Assembly (NCBI RefSeq): GCF_002008365.1
Contig: NZ_MRDL01000009.1
Coordinates: forward strand, 1-64,000
Origin: Rhizobium leguminosarum bv. viciae USDA 2370
GTDB lineage: Bacteria > Pseudomonadota > Alphaproteobacteria > Rhizobiales > Rhizobiaceae
Direction of reading: 5' to 3'
Length of the DNA: 64,000 bases
Below, piece by piece: positions 47,413-57,881 of this stretch; within the stretch, counting starts at the first letter, position 1; the number at the start of each line of letters is the position of its first letter. The position numbers and the translations under genes are program-made. The notes under the pieces were generated by a model. The model worked only from the letters and a program-made list of their open reading frames with translations, was not told the DNA's origin and made no database searches.

Positions 47413-49035
47413 ATGAATTACACAACGGAAACGATGGTGATCGCGGTCGCGGCGTTTCTAGCGCTGCTAGTAGCCGCATTCGCGCGTGATCATCTCTTTG
47501 CGGTCCATATGGGCATACTTTGCCTCTGCCTCGTTATGGGGGCTGTGCTGATGGTCAGGAAGGTTGACTTTTCGCCGGCAGGCCAACAGCGCAAAGTCGA
47601 TAAGTCCGGCTATTTCGACGAGGTGATACGGTATGGCTTGATCGCCACGGTGTTTTGGGGCGTGGTTGGTTTTCTGGTTGGCGTGATCATCGCGCTGCAA
47701 CTGGCCTTTCCTGACCTCAACATCGCCCCTTATCTCAATTTCGGGAGGCTGCGGCCCGTTCACACGTCGGCGGTCATCTTCGCCTTCGGCGGCAACGCGC
47801 TAATCATGACGTCGTTCTACGTGGTGCAACGCACCTGTCGCGCGCGTCTTTTCGGCGGCAACCTGGCTTGGTTCGTATTCTGGGGCTACCAGCTTTTTAT
47901 CGTGCTGGCTGCGACCGGATACGTTCTTGGAATCACCCAGGCCCGTGAATATGCCGAACCCGAGTGGTACGTCGACCTCTGGCTGACGATCGTTTGGGTC
48001 GCCTATCTCGCAGTGTATCTTGGAACGATCCTGAAGCGCAAAGAGCCGCACATCTACGTGGCAAACTGGTTCTATCTTGCCTTCATCGTCACCATCGCCA
48101 TGCTGCACGTGGTCAACAACCTGGCGGTTCCCGCGTCGTTCCTGGGCTCCAAGAGCTATTCTGTCTTCTCGGGCGTCCAGGACGCGCTGACCCAATGGTG
48201 GTACGGCCACAACGCCGTCGGCTTCTTCCTCACCGCCGGCTTCCTGGGCATGATGTACTATTTCGTGCCGAAGCAGGCCAACCGACCCGTCTATTCATAC
48301 CGGCTTTCGATCATCCACTTCTGGGCGCTGATCTTCATGTACATCTGGGCCGGTCCGCATCATCTGCATTACACGGCGCTGCCCGACTGGGCCCAGACGC
48401 TCGGCATGGTTTTCTCGATCATGCTCTGGATGCCCTCCTGGGGCGGCATGATCAACGGTCTCATGACCCTTTCGGGCGCCTGGGACAAAATTCGCACGGA
48501 TCCGATCATCCGTATGATGATCGTCGCCATCGCCTTTTACGGGATGTCGACCTTCGAAGGCCCGATGATGTCGGTGAAAACCGTCAATTCGCTCAGCCAC
48601 TATACCGAATGGACGATCGGGCACGTGCATTCCGGCGCTCTCGGCTGGGTGGGAATGATCACCTTCGGTGCGATCTACTATCTGACGCCGAAGCTCTGGG
48701 GACGCGAGCGTCTCTACAGCCTGCGGATGGTCAACTGGCACTTCTGGCTCGCAACCCTCGGGATCGTCGTCTACGCCGCCGTGCTTTGGGTTGCCGGCAT
48801 CCAGCAGGGACTGATGTGGCGCGAGTACAATTCCCAAGGCTTCCTCGTCTATTCCTTCGCAGAGACGGTCGCGGCGATGTTCCCCTACTACGTGCTTCGC
48901 GCCGTGGGCGGAACGCTTTACCTGGCGGGTGGTCTCGTCATGGCCTGGAACGTGTTCATGACGATCCGCGGCCATCTGCGCGACGAAGCTGCGATCCCAA
49001 CCACTTTCGTGCCCCAAGCACAGCCTGCCGAATGA
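47413..49035 (+). CDS. fixN: Cytochrome cbb3 oxidase subunit I
   Basis: 540 residues with about 12 membrane segments. The catalytic subunit of the high-affinity oxidase that lets bacteroids respire at nanomolar oxygen. Heme and copper histidines are visible in [30 protein letters not shown] and [11 protein letters not shown]. First gene of fixNOQP, nine bases before fixO. Confidence 0.97.
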   Translation: MNYTTETMVIAVAAFLALLVAAFARDHLFAVHMGILCLCLVMGAVLMVRKVDFSPAGQQRKVDKSGYFDEVIRYGLIATVFWGVVGFLVGVIIALQLAFPDLNIAPYLNFGRLRPVHTSAVIFAFGGNALIMTSFYVVQRTCRARLFGGNLAWFVFWGYQLFIVLAATGYVLGITQAREYAEPEWYVDLWLTIVWVAYLAVYLGTILKRKEPHIYVANWFYLAFIVTIAMLHVVNNLAVPASFLGSKSYSVFSGVQDALTQWWYGHNAVGFFLTAGFLGMMYYFVPKQANRPVYSYRLSIIHFWALIFMYIWAGPHHLHYTALPDWAQTLGMVFSIMLWMPSWGGMINGLMTLSGAWDKIRTDPIIRMMIVAIAFYGMSTFEGPMMSVKTVNSLSHYTEWTIGHVHSGALGWVGMITFGAIYYLTPKLWGRERLYSLRMVNWHFWLATLGIVVYAAVLWVAGIQQGLMWREYNSQGFLVYSFAETVAAMFPYYVLRAVGGTLYLAGGLVMAWNVFMTIRGHLRDEAAIPTTFVPQAQPAE

Positions 49036-49043
49036 GGTGAGAC

Positions 49044-49778
49044 ATGGCATCGATACTAGATAAACATCAGATCCTCGAGAAGAACGCGACGCTTCTTCTC
49101 GTTGGCTCGCTGCTCGTCGTGAGCATCGGCGGCATCGTCGAAATCGCACCGCTGTTCTACCTGCAGAACACGATTGAAAAAGTGGAAGGCATGCGGCCGT
49201 ATACGCCGCTCGAGCTGGCCGGACGAAACATCTACATCCGCGAAGGCTGCTACCTCTGCCACAGCCAGATGATCAGGCCGTTCCGCGACGAGGTCGAACG
49301 CTACGGCCATTACTCGCTCGCCGCCGAGTCGATGTACGATCATCCTTTCCAGTGGGGATCCAAGCGAACCGGGCCGGATCTGGCCCGTGTCGGCGCACGC
49401 TACTCCAATGAATGGCATGTCCAGCATCTCGCCGATCCACGGGCAGTCGTGCCGGAGTCGATCATGCCGAGTTACGCCTTCCTCAAAGAGCAGAGGGTGA
49501 CGGTCAAGGACGTAGGAATGGACCTGAAGGCCAACGAGGACGTGGGCGTGCCTTATGACGACGACATGCTGGCGAACGCGGAGGCCGACATGAAGGCCCA
49601 AGCCGATCCGAACGCAGATACCACGGCCCTGCTTGCCCGCTATCCGAAGGCGAAGACCGGCGATTTCGACGGCGATCCTGCTGCGCTAACCGAAATGGAT
49701 GCCTTGGTGTCCTACCTGCAGATGCTCGGAACGTTGGTCGATTTCTCGACCTACGACGATGCGACCGGCTACCGATGA
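49044..49778 (+). CDS. fixO: Cytochrome cbb3 oxidase subunit II (mono-heme c)
   Basis: 244 residues. One N-terminal membrane anchor ([18 protein letters not shown]) and one heme-binding CYLCH at about residue 69, with the axial methionine likely in SIMPSYAF. Start follows GAGGTGA. It carries electrons from FixP to FixN. Confidence 0.97.
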   Translation: MASILDKHQILEKNATLLLVGSLLVVSIGGIVEIAPLFYLQNTIEKVEGMRPYTPLELAGRNIYIREGCYLCHSQMIRPFRDEVERYGHYSLAAESMYDHPFQWGSKRTGPDLARVGARYSNEWHVQHLADPRAVVPESIMPSYAFLKEQRVTVKDVGMDLKANEDVGVPYDDDMLANAEADMKAQADPNADTTALLARYPKAKTGDFDGDPAALTEMDALVSYLQMLGTLVDFSTYDDATGYR

Positions 49779-49786
49779 GGTGATCC

Positions 49787-49939
49787 ATGGAAACCTACAC
49801 TGCAATGAGACACTTCGCCGACAGCTGGGGCCTCCTGGCAATGACGGCATTCTTCGTCGGCGCGGTTGTGTTCACCCTTCGCCCAGGCAGCAAGCAGACG
49901 GCGAAAGAGGCCGCCGATATTCCCTTGAAGGATGATTGA
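49787..49939 (+). CDS. fixQ: Cytochrome cbb3 oxidase small subunit FixQ
   Basis: 50 residues: one membrane helix (SWGLLAMTAFFVGAVVFTL) and a charged cytoplasmic tail. ATG follows GAGGTGATCC, eight bases after fixO. It stabilises the oxidase. It ends one base before the fixP start. Confidence 0.93.
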   Translation: METYTAMRHFADSWGLLAMTAFFVGAVVFTLRPGSKQTAKEAADIPLKDD

Positions 49940-49940
49940 G

Positions 49941-50804
49941 ATGTCGGAAAAACACATCGATGAATTTAGCGGCGTCGAAACGACCGGACATGAATGGGAC
50001 GGCATCCGCGAACTCAACAATCCGATGCCCCGCTGGTGGGTGTGGACCTTCTACGCCACCATTGTCTGGGCGTTGGGCTATGCGATCGCATATCCCGCGA
50101 TCCCGATGATGACCGACGCCACGAAGGGTATGCTGGGCTTTTCCAGCCGCGCCGAGCTGCGGCAGAACCTGGATCAGGCCAAAGCATCGCAGACGGCGCT
50201 TCATGATCTGATCGCCGCCAAGACGGTGGACGAGATCGATTCCGATTCTGCCCTTCGCGAATTCGCGATCGCCGGCGGCGCATCAGCATTCAAGGTGAAC
50301 TGCGCGCCATGCCATGGCTCGGGAGCAACCGGCGGGCCGGGATTTCCGAACCTCAACGACGACGATTGGCTGTGGGGCGGAGACCTGGATGCCATCCAGG
50401 CGACGATCGCACATGGGATTCGCTTCGACGGGGATACGGACACTCATGCTTCCGAGATGCCGCCCTTTACCGATGTTCTGGATCCCCTCCAGACAAGACA
50501 GGTCGCGGCTTACGTCTGGGGACTGACCAATACACCGTCGGACCCCGGTCTCGCAGAGGCCGGAAAACAGGTCTTCCTCGATAACTGTGCCGCATGTCAC
50601 GGCGACGACGCCAAAGGAAAGGCCGACATGGGCGCGCCGGATCTCGCCGATGCGATCTGGCTGAAGGCACACGGCGAGGATGCGATCATCCGCCAGGTAG
50701 CCGCTCCCAAACACGGCGTCATGCCTGCTTGGGCAGGGCGTCTCGGCGACACGACGGTCAAGGAACTGACGATCTTCGTCCATTCGCTCGGCGGCGGAAC
50801 CTAA
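49941..50804 (+). CDS. fixP: Cytochrome cbb3 oxidase subunit III (di-heme c)
   Basis: 287 residues. One membrane helix near residue 35-60 and two heme-c sites, CAPCHGSG and CAACHGDD, on the periplasmic side. I took the ATG at 49941 (MSEKHIDEFSG) rather than one nine bases earlier, since it follows the fixQ stop and fits the family. It brings electrons from the bc1 complex. Confidence 0.96.
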   Translation: MSEKHIDEFSGVETTGHEWDGIRELNNPMPRWWVWTFYATIVWALGYAIAYPAIPMMTDATKGMLGFSSRAELRQNLDQAKASQTALHDLIAAKTVDEIDSDSALREFAIAGGASAFKVNCAPCHGSGATGGPGFPNLNDDDWLWGGDLDAIQATIAHGIRFDGDTDTHASEMPPFTDVLDPLQTRQVAAYVWGLTNTPSDPGLAEAGKQVFLDNCAACHGDDAKGKADMGAPDLADAIWLKAHGEDAIIRQVAAPKHGVMPAWAGRLGDTTVKELTIFVHSLGGGT

Positions 50805-50814
50805 GGAGTATGCC

Positions 50815-51000
50815 ATGTCAGATCATGACCACAATCCAATCCTCGGCCTCTACGGCACGCCGCGCGCCGACATCCGATCGCGTATATCGGAGCGCGCTGG
50901 GACGATGCCCCCATTATACGATCACGACGATCCGGCAAAGATCGGCAGTTCGATCGTCAGTTTGACCCGCCTCAAAAACCACCAGCAGACAAGCCGTTAA
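50815..51000 (+). CDS. Small protein between fixP and fixG
   Basis: 61 residues, ten bases after fixP, with AAGGAGTATGCC before ATG. Soluble, with His/Asp-rich N-terminus (MSDHDHNP) and a middle part LYGTPRADIRSRISERAG. It should be co-transcribed with fixNOQP. I do not recognise it; it might affect oxidase assembly, given its place (inference). Confidence 0.5.
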   Translation: MSDHDHNPILGLYGTPRADIRSRISERAGTMPPLYDHDDPAKIGSSIVSLTRLKNHQQTSR

Positions 51001-51104
51001 CCGCAATTTTGTCGAGGACGTCCCAGCTGTGGTTGTTCCCCGCAGCTCAGGGCCACGCCTCTCCAGAGGCGTGGCGTTTCGCTTCGCGGGAAGGCCCTCG
51101 CTCT

Positions 51105-51118
51105 TGATCTGCATCAAG
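51105..51118 (+). promoter_or_regulatory. FixK box of fixGHIS
   Basis: TTGATCTGCATCAA, a perfect TTGAT-N4-ATCAA, 51 bases before fixG; it gives fixGHIS its own low-oxygen promoter. Confidence 0.88.
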
Positions 51119-51168
51119 GACGGATGCGCGGCAGATGGGACAACGGCAGGTGAAATCGGATAGGTCCT

Positions 51169-52737
51169 ATGAACCTCAACACTGCATCACATCCCGAAAA
51201 CATCAAAAGGCTCAGTGTCAAGCCGGTCAATGCCCGTCGCAATCGACAGCCTCTCTACGCACCTCGAAAGAAGGTTTTTCCCAGGCGTACAGAGGGACGT
51301 TTCCGTCGGTTCAAGTGGATCGTGATGCTGATCACCCTCGGCATCTACTATCTCGCGCCATGGATTCGCTGGGATCGCGGTCCTTACGCGCCTGACCAGG
51401 CAATCCTCATCGACCTGTCTTCACGGCGCTTTTTCTTTTTCTTCATCGAAATCTGGCCCCAGGAATTTTATTATGTGGCGGGTCTCCTCGTCATGGCGGG
51501 GTTCGGCCTGTTTCTCGTCACTTCCGCGGTTGGCCGCGCATGGTGCGGTTACGCTTGTCCGCAGACCGTCTGGGTTGATCTCTTTCTCGTCGTCGAACGT
51601 GCGATCGAAGGCGATCGAAACGCGCGAATGAAGCTTGACGCTGGTCCCATGAGCGTTGCCAAGCTCAGGAAGCGTGTGGTCAAACATTCGACCTGGCTGT
51701 TGATCGGCGTCGTCACGGGTGGAGCGTGGATCTTTTATTTTGCCGACGCGCCGAGCCTGCTTGTTTCCCTGTTCACCGGCCGCGCGCCTGCAGCCGCCTA
51801 CACCACCGTCGCCATCCTTACTGCAACGACCTATGTGCTCGGCGGTCTGATGCGAGAGCAGGTGTGCACCTACATGTGCCCGTGGCCACGTATCCAGGGT
51901 GCGATGCTCGACGAAAATTCTCTCGTCGTCACCTACAATGACTGGCGGGGCGAGCAGCGGTCGCGTTACCCGAAGAAAGCTCGAGCCAAGGGCCTGCTTG
52001 TCGGGGATTGCGTCGATTGCAATGCCTGCGTGGCGGTGTGTCCGATGGGGATCGATATTCGCGACGGGCAGCGGATGGAGTGCATCACATGCGCGCTCTG
52101 CATCGACGCCTGCGACGGCGTCATGGACAAGCGCGGGAAGCCTCGCGGCCTGATCGCCTACGCCACGCTGAGCGAATATTCGAGCAACATGTCGCTTGCC
52201 ACGGACGAAGGACGAACGGCCGTCCAGCCGTCCAGGGTTCGAAACGATAATGGAACTTTCGTTCCGGCGATCCGGTACTTCAACTGGCGTATCATCTTTC
52301 GTCCGAGAACCGTCTTTTACGCAGTCGCCTGGGCGTCGGTCGGCATGGCCATGCTCGTCCATCTCGCCTTTCGGGAGCGCCTTGAACTCAACGTCGTTCA
52401 CGACCGAAACCCCCAATATGTTCTGGAAAGCGACGGCTCTCTACGGAATGGCTACACGCTTCGTGTCCTGAACATGGTGCCGACGCCGAGGGATGTGAAC
52501 ATAAGCCTGGTCGGGCTGGAGGGGGCGACGATGCGCATTCCTGAGTTCGGCAAGGAAGACGCTCGCAGCTTTACAGTCCATGCCGAACCCGACGCGGCCA
52601 CGACGCTCAAGGTCTTCGTTACGCGCAAGCCTACGGGAGCCGCGACCAATGAATTTCTGTTCGTTATCGAAGATACCGATCATGCCGATCGCGCAACCTA
52701 CCGCGCGGCGTTCAATGCACCGGGAGACATCAAATGA
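51169..52737 (+). CDS. fixG: FixG, ferredoxin-like membrane protein for cbb3 assembly
   Basis: 522 residues. About five membrane helices, two CxxxCP-type loops (WCGYACPQTVW and CTYMCPWPRIQG) and two 4Fe-4S motifs in the cytoplasmic part (CVDCNACVAVCPMG and CITCALCIDACDG). A CcoG-type protein; the family is linked to copper reduction or delivery to the oxidase. Overlaps fixH by four bases. Confidence 0.96.
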   Translation: MNLNTASHPENIKRLSVKPVNARRNRQPLYAPRKKVFPRRTEGRFRRFKWIVMLITLGIYYLAPWIRWDRGPYAPDQAILIDLSSRRFFFFFIEIWPQEFYYVAGLLVMAGFGLFLVTSAVGRAWCGYACPQTVWVDLFLVVERAIEGDRNARMKLDAGPMSVAKLRKRVVKHSTWLLIGVVTGGAWIFYFADAPSLLVSLFTGRAPAAAYTTVAILTATTYVLGGLMREQVCTYMCPWPRIQGAMLDENSLVVTYNDWRGEQRSRYPKKARAKGLLVGDCVDCNACVAVCPMGIDIRDGQRMECITCALCIDACDGVMDKRGKPRGLIAYATLSEYSSNMSLATDEGRTAVQPSRVRNDNGTFVPAIRYFNWRIIFRPRTVFYAVAWASVGMAMLVHLAFRERLELNVVHDRNPQYVLESDGSLRNGYTLRVLNMVPTPRDVNISLVGLEGATMRIPEFGKEDARSFTVHAEPDAATTLKVFVTRKPTGAATNEFLFVIEDTDHADRATYRAAFNAPGDIK

Positions 52738-53219
52738 AGACCTCCGCTCAAGGTTTTACAGGCCTGCACATGCTGCTTTCGACCTCGGCATTCTTTTGCG
52801 TGGTGATCGCGGTAAACGTCACCATGGCCTTCTATGCCTCTTCCAGCTGGAGCGGTCTGGTCGTGGAAAACACCTATGTCGCCAGTCAGGAGTTCAACCG
52901 CAAAGCGGCGGCGATGAAGGCAATGGCCACTTCCGGCATTGAGGGCACCCTTTCCATAAAGGGGCACGAGATCCGCTACGACATTCACGACAAGAGCGGA
53001 TCGCCTGCGATCGTCGACGACGTCGTTCTGAATTTCAAACGGCCCGTCGGAGACCACGAGGACTTCCACCTTACGCTCAGGAGGACAGCCGCGGGGCGGT
53101 TCGAAGCGGAGCATGATCTAGCCGAAGGTGACTGGATCGTCGAGGCCATCTCGCGAAACGGCGGCGTGGTCGTCATGCATGAGGCAAAACGCCTCGATAC
53201 TGCGGAGTTAGGCCAATGA
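52734..53219 (+). CDS. fixH: FixH, cbb3 assembly protein
   Basis: 161 residues. One N-terminal membrane helix (FFCVVIAVNVTMAFYAS) and a periplasmic beta-rich domain. Overlaps both fixG and fixI by four bases (ATGA), so translation is coupled. Needed with FixI for copper insertion. Confidence 0.95.
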   Translation: MKTSAQGFTGLHMLLSTSAFFCVVIAVNVTMAFYASSSWSGLVVENTYVASQEFNRKAAAMKAMATSGIEGTLSIKGHEIRYDIHDKSGSPAIVDDVVLNFKRPVGDHEDFHLTLRRTAAGRFEAEHDLAEGDWIVEAISRNGGVVVMHEAKRLDTAELGQ

Positions 53220-55501
53220 CCTGCTGTACCATGGACGCAGAAAGCGTGCTTGCCCTCAGCACGACATCATCCAGTGCCGAAGAGGTTCGCCTTTCCAGCC
53301 AGCCGCTCGGCGAGGGATTGCGTCAGCTGGACCTGAGTGTTCCCGACGTTCACTGCGGCGGCTGCATTTCGACCATCGAAAGGGCGTTGTTGACGCTTCC
53401 CTTTGTCAAGACAGCGCGAGTCAATCTCACGGCTCGAAGGGTGACCTGCGTTTACCAGGAGGAGATCGAGACGCGTGCAACCGATCCTTCCAAGATCCTC
53501 GCAGCGATCAACTCGGCCGGATACCGCGCGCATCTCTTCACGCCCTCAGCTCCCGAGAACGACAAGACCAGAAATCAGCTTCTCCTCGCGATCGGCGTTT
53601 CCGGTTTTGCGGCCGCCAACATCATGTTGCTCTCGGTATCGGTCTGGTCGGGCGCAGATGCCGCGACGCGCGACATGTTTCATTGGATCTCGGCGATGAT
53701 TGCAGCGCCCGCGCTGGTTTATGCGGGGCGCTTCTTCTTCAAATCGGCCTGGAATGCGATGCGGCACGGGCGCACCAACATGGACGTTCCGATCTCGCTC
53801 GCCGTGACGCTCTCCTATGCCGTTTCATTGTGGGAGACCGTCCATCACGGCGAGCATGCATGGTTCGACGCTTCGGTCTCGCTGCTCTTCTTCCTGCTGA
53901 TCGGCAGAACTCTCGATCATGTCATGCGGGAAAAGGCTCGGGCGGCGATCAACGGAGTCGCAAGACTGGCCCCGCGCGGAGCATTGCTGATCAATCCGGA
54001 CGGGTCGCGACATTACATTGCGGTAGAAGAGATCGCGGCGGGGGATGAAATCTCGATAGCCGCAGGCGAACGGGTTCCCGTCGATGGCATAGTCGTCAGC
54101 GGAGAAAGCGACGTGGATCTCTCCATCGTCACCGGCGAAAGTAGCCCCGTCGCCGTTGCCATCAACAGCGAAGTGAGTTCCGGGGCAATGAATCTGACCG
54201 GCTCGCTGGTGTTGCGGGCAACGAGAATTGCCAAGAATTCGCTTCTCTCCGAGATCATCGGCCTGATGGAAGCCGCTGAGGGCGGAAGGGCTCGCTATCG
54301 CAGGATCGCCGATCGCGCTGCCGCACTCTATTCCCCGATCGTGCATCTGCTGGCACTGGTCTCTTTCCTTGCCTGGGGCGTCCTGGGCGGAGACTGGAAA
54401 CAGGCCATGCTGGTCGCCGTAGCGGTGCTGATCATCACCTGCCCGTGTGCATTGGGTCTTGCCGTGCCCGTGGTCCAGGTTGTCGCTGCGGGGGAGCTTT
54501 TCCGGAAGGGCATCATGGTGAAGGACGGTTCAGCACTCGAAAGACTGGCCGAGGCCGACACCGTGGCCTTTGACAAAACAGGCACCTTGACGATGGGCAG
54601 TCCGCGGCTTGCCGGAGTGGACACCATGGACGAGAGCGCCACTGCAATCGCCTGCGGATTGGCCGAGCATTCACGGCATCCTCTTTCTCAGGCTCTGGTG
54701 CGGGACGCCGAAACCGCCCCCATATCCTTCGACAGCGTCACGGAAATCCCCGGTGGCGGACTGAAGGCCAGGAACGGAGCGGATATCTATCGATTGGGCA
54801 ACACAGCGTTTGCCGGCGGAACCAGCTTCGTACCCCGGACTGCCGATGGTCCGTACTCGGAAGTGGTCTTGTCGAAGAATGGCGTCGATCTCGCCCGCTT
54901 CTTCTTCGACGACACGCTTCGTTCGGGTGCGTGCGAGGCCATCGATCGGCTCGGTGCAGCCGGTCTTGAAACGCTGATCGTGTCGGGCGACAGGCAGGCC
55001 GTCGTCGACAATACGGCGCATGCCCTGGGTATCGACAGGGCTTTGGGCTCTCTGACGCCGAAACAGAAGGTCGAGGAATGCCAGAGGCTGAATGGCGAAG
55101 GTCGTCGCGTACTGATGGTTGGCGACGGGATCAACGACGCCCCGGCGCTTGCTGCCGCGCATGTCTCGATGGCGCCCGCCACGGCCTCCGATATCGGCAG
55201 ACAGGCGGCCGACCTCGTCTTCTTCAACGATCGCCTTGACGCTGTTCCGGAAGCGATCGCCGTTGCGCGACGATCCGCCAGCCTCATCCGGCAGAACTTC
55301 GCTCTCGCCATTGGTTACAACGTTCTGGCGGTGCCGATCGCCATCGCCGGATTGGCGACGCCGCTGATAGCGGCGGTGGCAATGTCGACATCTTCGATCA
55401 TCGTCGTGACCAACGCACTGCGGCTGAACGCCCTCAGCAAGCGTCCGGATATGCACACTCGAGGAGGGATCGGCAGGAGTGCGGAGGTCGAAGCCGCATG
55501 A
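53216..55501 (+). CDS. fixI: FixI, copper-exporting P1B-type ATPase for cbb3 assembly
   Basis: 761 residues. An N-terminal metal-binding domain (HCGGCIST), membrane motif TCPCALGLA (CPC), phosphorylation site DKTGTLT, and GDGINDAPAL at the hinge. It moves copper to the periplasm for the oxidase. It overlaps fixH and fixS by four bases each. Confidence 0.97.
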   Translation: MTCCTMDAESVLALSTTSSSAEEVRLSSQPLGEGLRQLDLSVPDVHCGGCISTIERALLTLPFVKTARVNLTARRVTCVYQEEIETRATDPSKILAAINSAGYRAHLFTPSAPENDKTRNQLLLAIGVSGFAAANIMLLSVSVWSGADAATRDMFHWISAMIAAPALVYAGRFFFKSAWNAMRHGRTNMDVPISLAVTLSYAVSLWETVHHGEHAWFDASVSLLFFLLIGRTLDHVMREKARAAINGVARLAPRGALLINPDGSRHYIAVEEIAAGDEISIAAGERVPVDGIVVSGESDVDLSIVTGESSPVAVAINSEVSSGAMNLTGSLVLRATRIAKNSLLSEIIGLMEAAEGGRARYRRIADRAAALYSPIVHLLALVSFLAWGVLGGDWKQAMLVAVAVLIITCPCALGLAVPVVQVVAAGELFRKGIMVKDGSALERLAEADTVAFDKTGTLTMGSPRLAGVDTMDESATAIACGLAEHSRHPLSQALVRDAETAPISFDSVTEIPGGGLKARNGADIYRLGNTAFAGGTSFVPRTADGPYSEVVLSKNGVDLARFFFDDTLRSGACEAIDRLGAAGLETLIVSGDRQAVVDNTAHALGIDRALGSLTPKQKVEECQRLNGEGRRVLMVGDGINDAPALAAAHVSMAPATASDIGRQAADLVFFNDRLDAVPEAIAVARRSASLIRQNFALAIGYNVLAVPIAIAGLATPLIAAVAMSTSSIIVVTNALRLNALSKRPDMHTRGGIGRSAEVEAA

Positions 55502-55656
55502 ACATGCTGATCTATCTCATACCGATCGCGCTGCTGATGGGAGGAATGGGACTCCTGGCATTCCTTTGGTCGCTGAAGAGCGGCCAGTATGACGACCTTC
55601 AAGGCGCCGCCTGGCGAATCCTCGCCGAGGACGAAACCGATCAACGAAAACCCTAA
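55498..55656 (+). CDS. fixS: FixS, small cbb3 assembly protein
   Basis: 52 residues: MNMLIYLIPIALLMGGMGLL gives one membrane helix, followed by LWSLKSGQYDDLQGAAWRIL, the FixS/CcoS signature (sgQyDDleg). Starts within the fixI stop (ATGA). Confidence 0.95.
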   Translation: MNMLIYLIPIALLMGGMGLLAFLWSLKSGQYDDLQGAAWRILAEDETDQRKP

Positions 55657-55716
55657 CCACACACTGGGTCCAACACGAAAGGAATATGGACAGTCGCGAC
55701 AATCTGCACCGTCGTT

Positions 55717-55831
55717 TGTCGGCTTCGCGACAAATGCCCTTTCGTAACCAAGTTCACTGTTCGCCATAAATCACTGAAACTTAAGCATATTCTTTTTGGG
55801 AATCCAGTCGATGGTTTGGCACGTTTGTTGA
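55717..55831 (+). promoter_or_regulatory. NifA/sigma-54 promoter of rpoN2
   Basis: NifA site TGT-N10-ACA at 55717-55732 (TGTCGGCTTCGCGACA) and -24/-12 element TGGCAC-GTTTG-TTGA at 55817-55831. The gap matches that in nifH. It makes the second sigma-54 gene a NifA target and so a positive loop. Confidence 0.88.
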
Positions 55832-55940
55832 AGGCTATTGCGCGCCGAGGCGCCAAAGTTGCCCCAAGTGGTTCATGATGCCAAGCGTGCCAATTTCACG
55901 TTAAGGCATCGATCTCCGTGCTCTGAGGTCATGATCAGGC

Positions 55941-57524
55941 ATGGACCCGAGAATTAAGTGGAACTTTATCATGAAACCTTCCGCCAATCATTTCCTGCGC
56001 CAGACCCAGTCCCTAGTGATGTCACCGCAACAGATGCAATCCATCCAGTTGCTGCAAATGAATCATTTCGAACTCAGCCAGTTTATCGCTCAAGAAGTGG
56101 AACAGAATCCGCTGCTCGAATTTCAGGACGACGACGAGGCGGGTGGCGATTGCTGCGAAACCGAAGATGGAGAGTATGCTCATCAGCCGGATGCCGGTGG
56201 GGACGATGGTTATGACAACCGCGCCGAGGCGCCCTCCAGCGACTGGTACGACAATGGCGGCAGCGCCAGCACCAGCCGGCTGAACGACGAGCTCGACGCC
56301 AACTACACCGATGTCTTTCCTGACGACGCGGCCCCGCAGCGCCTCGACGCGCCGGAGCTCGTCAGCCAGTGGAAGTCGATGCCGGGCAGCGGCGAGGGCG
56401 CCGACTACGATATCGACGATTTCGGCGCCGGCCAGGTATCGCTGCGCGATCATCTCGCCCAGCAGATCCCCTTCGCCCTGCCTGACATGGCCGACCGGCT
56501 GATCGCGCAGAATTTCGTCGACCAGCTCAACGACTGCGGTTATCTGCAGGCCGATATCGTCGAGGCGGGCGAGAGGCTGGGCACGAGCCTCGCACAGGCC
56601 GAGCGCGTGCTCGCCACCCTCCAGAGCCTTGATCCGCCGGGTGTTTTCGCCCGTAGCCTGGCCGAATGTCTGGCGATCCAGCTCAGACAGAAGGACCGGT
56701 ACGACCCGGCCATGCAGGCTCTGGTCGAAAATCTCGAACTGCTGGCCCGGCGCGACTTTGCCACGCTGAAGCGGCTCTGCGGCGTCGACGAGGAAGATCT
56801 TCTCGACATGCTCGGCGAGATCCGTCAGCTCAATCCCAAGCCCGGCAGCGATTTCGAGGCAGCTGTTTCCGAAGCGATCATACCCGATGTGGTCGTCAGA
56901 GCCTCCTCGGATGGCGGCTGGCTGGTCGAGCTCAATCCGGATACGCTGCCGCGCCCGCTGGTCAACAAGTCCTATTCTTCCCTGGTGAAAAAGAACGACG
57001 AAGCTCGGGCCTTCCTTGCCGGTTACCAGGAGAAGGTCAGTTGGCTGATGCGCAGCCTCGACCAGCGGGCAAAAACCATCATGAAGGTGGCAAGCGAAAT
57101 CGTCCGCCAGCAGGCCGCCTTCTTGTTGCACGGCGTCGATCACCTGCGGCCGCTGAACCAGAAGACGGTCGCCGAGGCGATCGAGATGGTTGAATCCACC
57201 GTCAGCCGCGTCACGTCGAACAAATATATGCTGACGCCGCGCGGCCACTTCGAACTCAAATATTTCTTCACCGTCCCGATCAAAGCCGTCGCGGGCGCCG
57301 AAAGCCATTCGGCCGAGGCCGTGCGTCACAAGATCCGTGAACTGACCCTGCAGGAGAGCCCGGAGGCGATACTTTCCGACGACGATATCGTCGACATGCT
57401 GAAGAAGGGCGGCGTCGATCTCGCCCGCCGCACGGTTGCGAAATACCGGCAAGAGATGAACATCGCCTCTTCGGTCCAGCGCCGCCGCGAGAAGCGGGCA
57501 CTCGCCAAGGTCGCGGGCTTCTGA
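55941..57524 (+). CDS. rpoN2: RNA polymerase sigma-54 factor, symbiotic copy
   Basis: 527 residues. Region I is glutamine/leucine-rich (QTQSLVMSPQQMQSIQLLQM), region II is short and acidic, and the C-terminal RpoN box ARRTVAKYR binds the -24 element. It directs NifA-dependent transcription. Start could be the ATG at 55941 or the one at 55971, which gives the more usual N-terminus; neither has a strong ribosome-binding site. In Rhizobium etli a second rpoN is expressed in nodules under NifA, and the promoter here fits that. Confidence 0.95.
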   Translation: MDPRIKWNFIMKPSANHFLRQTQSLVMSPQQMQSIQLLQMNHFELSQFIAQEVEQNPLLEFQDDDEAGGDCCETEDGEYAHQPDAGGDDGYDNRAEAPSSDWYDNGGSASTSRLNDELDANYTDVFPDDAAPQRLDAPELVSQWKSMPGSGEGADYDIDDFGAGQVSLRDHLAQQIPFALPDMADRLIAQNFVDQLNDCGYLQADIVEAGERLGTSLAQAERVLATLQSLDPPGVFARSLAECLAIQLRQKDRYDPAMQALVENLELLARRDFATLKRLCGVDEEDLLDMLGEIRQLNPKPGSDFEAAVSEAIIPDVVVRASSDGGWLVELNPDTLPRPLVNKSYSSLVKKNDEARAFLAGYQEKVSWLMRSLDQRAKTIMKVASEIVRQQAAFLLHGVDHLRPLNQKTVAEAIEMVESTVSRVTSNKYMLTPRGHFELKYFFTVPIKAVAGAESHSAEAVRHKIRELTLQESPEAILSDDDIVDMLKKGGVDLARRTVAKYRQEMNIASSVQRRREKRALAKVAGF

Positions 57525-57881
57525 GGCTATCATGCTTGGACCTGAACTGAAAAATCCTGCCCCAAGCGGCGCGACTCTATGAAAGCTAGCCCTTGGGTGA
57601 GTTTGGATCACGCCCGCGGTGCTTGCGCTGGCCAAGTCTGACATTTCTATTTTGGGCGCGGCTCCTGTTTCTGGGTCGTAGGCGGTCAAGGAATGTTTTG
57701 TGCCGAAATGTGCCCGGCACCACATCTGCCGGCAACGCGCTCATCTTCGCAACCGCAATCGGGGTTAGATCGTACCCTGGGCTCGAGCTGGATCAAGAAG
57801 TGCGGCGGCTATGACAGCATCTGCGACAGCAAACTCAATTCTCAGATATCCCAGCGCAGAAACAGAAATCGCGGCGCCCCA
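57525..57881. other. Intergenic region after rpoN2
   Basis: No gene recognised. A short frame (ALIFATAIGVRSYPGLELD) is protein-like but not assigned. It borders the 3' end of the displaced aspartokinase fragment. Confidence 0.3.

Noticed and set aside
56022..57725. 567-codon minus-strand frame over rpoN2
   Set aside because: Antisense of the sigma-54 gene; composition (His/Arg/Asp/Gly-rich) is that of a shadow frame.
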